A stretch of DNA of 64,000 nt from Clostridium sp. NkU-1. GTDB taxonomy: Bacteria; Bacillota_A; Clostridia; Lachnospirales; Lachnospiraceae. Below the pieces are notes generated by a model that saw only the letters and a program-made list of their open reading frames with translations, was not told the DNA's origin and did not search any database. Where the stretch lies: assembly GCA_001312405.1 (NCBI GenBank), contig BBDR01000014.1, positions 62,001 through 126,000 of the forward strand, in the 5' to 3' direction. Each line of letters begins with the position of its first letter. The stretch's first letter is position 1. Below, in pieces: positions 62,572 to 64,000 of this stretch. Both the position numbers and the translations under genes were made by a program.

Positions 62572-63227
62572 ATGGAAAACAGGGAAGAACTGATTCAGAA
62601 GGTAACCGCACTGGTCCTGGATAACTGGAAGAGGCTGAGCACACAGCCTTACCAGGTTCCCGTAGGAATCTCGGCAAGGCATGTGCATCTGTCAAAGGAA
62701 CATGTGGAAGTACTTTTTGGAGCCGGCTACCGGCTGACTCCCATGAAGGCTTTAAGCCAGCCGGGGCAGTTTGCCTGTGAGGAACAGGTTGCTGTCTCCG
62801 GCCCGGCAGGAACCTTGCCAGGGTACGGATTCTTGGACCGGAGAGAAAACAAAGCCAGGTGGAAATGGCCTCCGGTGACTTAAGGATACTGGGAATACAG
62901 CCACAGGTAAGATCATCAGGAGATTTAAAGGGAACTCCCGGGGTAATGCTGAAAGGACCAAAGGGAGAGGTCCTGCTGACAGAGGGAGTTATCATTGCGG
63001 ACCGGCATATCCATATGACGCCGGAAGATGCGAAATGGTTCGGGGTATCGGATCAGGACCGGGTAAGCGTTGCGGTCGATGGGCCAAAGGGCGGTGTGCT
63101 CGGCCATGTACTGATTCGTGTTACCCGTGACAGCAGGCTGGATTTCCATGTGGATACGGACGATGCCAATGCATTCCAGTTGAAGCAGGGACAGTGGGTA
63201 ACCATTAGAAAGGAAGAGACCAGGTGA
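62572..63227 (+). CDS. pduL: PduL-type phosphotransacylase (one frame break)
   Basis: Converts acyl-CoA plus phosphate to acyl-phosphate, recycling CoA inside the shell. Restored to 218 aa by one missing base near 62820 (TLPRVRILGPERKQSQVEM). Zinc-site motifs: VGISARHVHLSKEHVEVLFG, IIADRHIHMTPEDAKWFG and FHVDTDDANAFQL, all diagnostic of PduL. The N-terminal helix NREELIQKVTALVLDNWKR is a likely targeting segment. Overlaps the vertex protein gene by four bases. Confidence 0.92.
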
Positions 63228-63484
63228 TATTAGGAACAATAATGGGAACTGTGGTTTCCACGAGAAAATGCAGGAACTTAGTTGGGTTCAAGCTTCTTTT
63301 GGTAGAGCCTTATTATGGGGATAAGAACAATATTTTTGTGGCTGCCGATACCATTGGTGCAGGAATTGGGGAACTGGTACTTGTAACCACTGACAATACC
63401 ACTCAGTATGCCCTGGACCGTTCGGCACCGGTTGATGCCTACATCGTGGGCATCGTAGATGGGCCGCCGCAGCCGGGAAAGTAA
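63224..63484 (+). CDS. BMC vertex (pentamer) protein, EutN/CcmL family
   Basis: 86 aa, intact. MILGTIMGTVVSTRKCRNLV opens the family, then GFKLLLVEP, DTIGAGIGELVLVTTD and AYIVGIVD. Forms pentamers that cap the corners of the shell. Starts within the end of pduL (ATGA-type overlap). Confidence 0.92.
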   Translation: MILGTIMGTVVSTRKCRNLVGFKLLLVEPYYGDKNNIFVAADTIGAGIGELVLVTTDNTTQYALDRSAPVDAYIVGIVDGPPQPGK

Positions 63485-63513
63485 GGTTAAAAGTAATAGA
63501 AGAGGTAGAGCTT

Positions 63514-64000
63514 ATGGAACAGGAAACGCTTAAGGTTTTGGCAGTGGCAGATCCGGCGGTGGAAGGGTATCTGGATAAAGAACTGGGGATTTTAGACGGA
63601 TATGAAGGAAAGGTGGATTTTCATATGGTGCCCTGGGCGGATTACTATCCGATGATGATGAAAGCATTTGCCGGGGAAGCGGATTATGACATTGTCATGG
63701 TTGCAGGCCATTTATGGCTTCGTGACTTTATAGAAAAAGGATACCTTTTGGAAATTGAGCTTGAGGAGGAAGACATCCTTCCGGTAATTGCAGAAGAAAT
63801 GAAGTACAAGGGAAAAGCATATTTGTCTCCCTCCTTCTGTGACGGACATATGATCCTTTACCGTAAAAGCCTGCTTTATCAGGTGCTGGGTAAGGAACCT
63901 GGAAGCGTCATCTCTCCCCAGGAATACATAGAAACGGCAAAAGCTTACAAGGCAGCCTGCGGGGAACAGGCAGTGGCATGAAGGCTGATAAGTCCGAGAT
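63514..64000 (+). CDS. solute-binding-protein-like gene, cut by the window edge
   Basis: Resembles family 1 extracellular binding proteins (EGKVDFHMVPWADYYPMMMK, YDIVMVAGHLWLRDFIEKGY, SFCDGHMILYRKSLL) but has no signal peptide or lipobox. ATG 63514 follows AGAGG. A frame change near 63975 (AVA, then MKADKSE one frame over) is probably another read error, and the gene continues past 64000. It follows the BMC genes by 29 bases. It may be a cytoplasmic sensor of the pathway or start a second importer. Confidence 0.6.

Noticed and set aside
1..64000. CRISPR arrays, insertion sequences, prophage, rRNA and tRNA genes
   Set aside because: I saw no regularly spaced repeats, transposase or integrase motifs, or recognisable RNA gene sequences on either strand; a dedicated tRNA scan was not possible here.

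Overview
The window looks like chromosome from a low-GC, anaerobic, motile Clostridia bacterium of the Lachnospiraceae (Lacrimispora / Clostridium sphenoides-like). The evidence is strong AGGAGG ribosome sites, a sigma-D type motility promoter, a sigma-54 with a PrpR-type activator, PTS and oligosaccharide ABC systems, and a bacterial microcompartment (BMC) locus. This placement is inferred from gene content. I saw no rRNA, tRNA, CRISPR array, insertion sequence or phage gene.

Quality warning: about 30 otherwise normal genes carry one or more single-base frame breaks. In 19 of these breaks a run of seven A or T stands where the protein needs six. Most of the rest lack one base in a short G, C or T run. 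In nearly every gene the inferred correction restores a length divisible by three, so I annotate these as one CDS each and treat the breaks as probable read errors. Three loci look truly decayed (3087-3218, 4113-4710, 21148-22333) because they have in-frame stops or lost domains.

Layout. 0.3-9.3 kb: a membrane protein, a DUF218 protein, a DUF134/Mrp/NifX-type cluster with a damaged ferredoxin-ATPase, a hidden zinc-ribbon protein, motAB behind a sigma-D promoter, and a VOC protein. 9.7-13.5 kb: a YARHG membrane protein convergent with an amino-acid permease. 13.9-20.8 kb: a glycan operon (ABC importer, GH18, GH29, LacI regulator). 21.1-23.5 kb: the remnant of a PTS EIIC-EAL fusion and a D-2-hydroxyacid dehydrogenase. 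23.6-30.7 kb: two divergent operons that look like metal or tetrapyrrole acquisition (binding protein, GTPase and ATPase on the minus strand; radical SAM and FecBCD-type importer on the plus strand). 30.8-40.2 kb: a sulfur amino-acid degradation regulon with its own sigma-54, activator, -24/-12 promoter and candidate upstream activator sites. 40.2-42.9 kb: a flavin-type oxidase, an HxlR regulator and deoB. 42.9-51.0 kb: a PTS / GH4 / NagA / HAD sugar operon with an adenylosuccinate-lyase-like enzyme and a divergent Mga-like regulator.

51.3-64.0 kb is the most interesting region. A sugar ABC importer, methylthioribose kinase (MtnK) and methylthioribose-1-phosphate isomerase (MtnA) are followed, across a DeoR-type repressor, by a BMC operon. 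That operon has a class II aldolase and an aldehyde dehydrogenase, each with a terminal encapsulation-type helix, four BMC shell proteins, PduL and a pentameric vertex protein. Together they predict a compartment that converts 5-methylthioribose and/or 5-deoxyribose to DHAP plus (methylthio)acetaldehyde, and then to acyl-CoA and acyl-phosphate: a DHAP shunt housed in a microcompartment.
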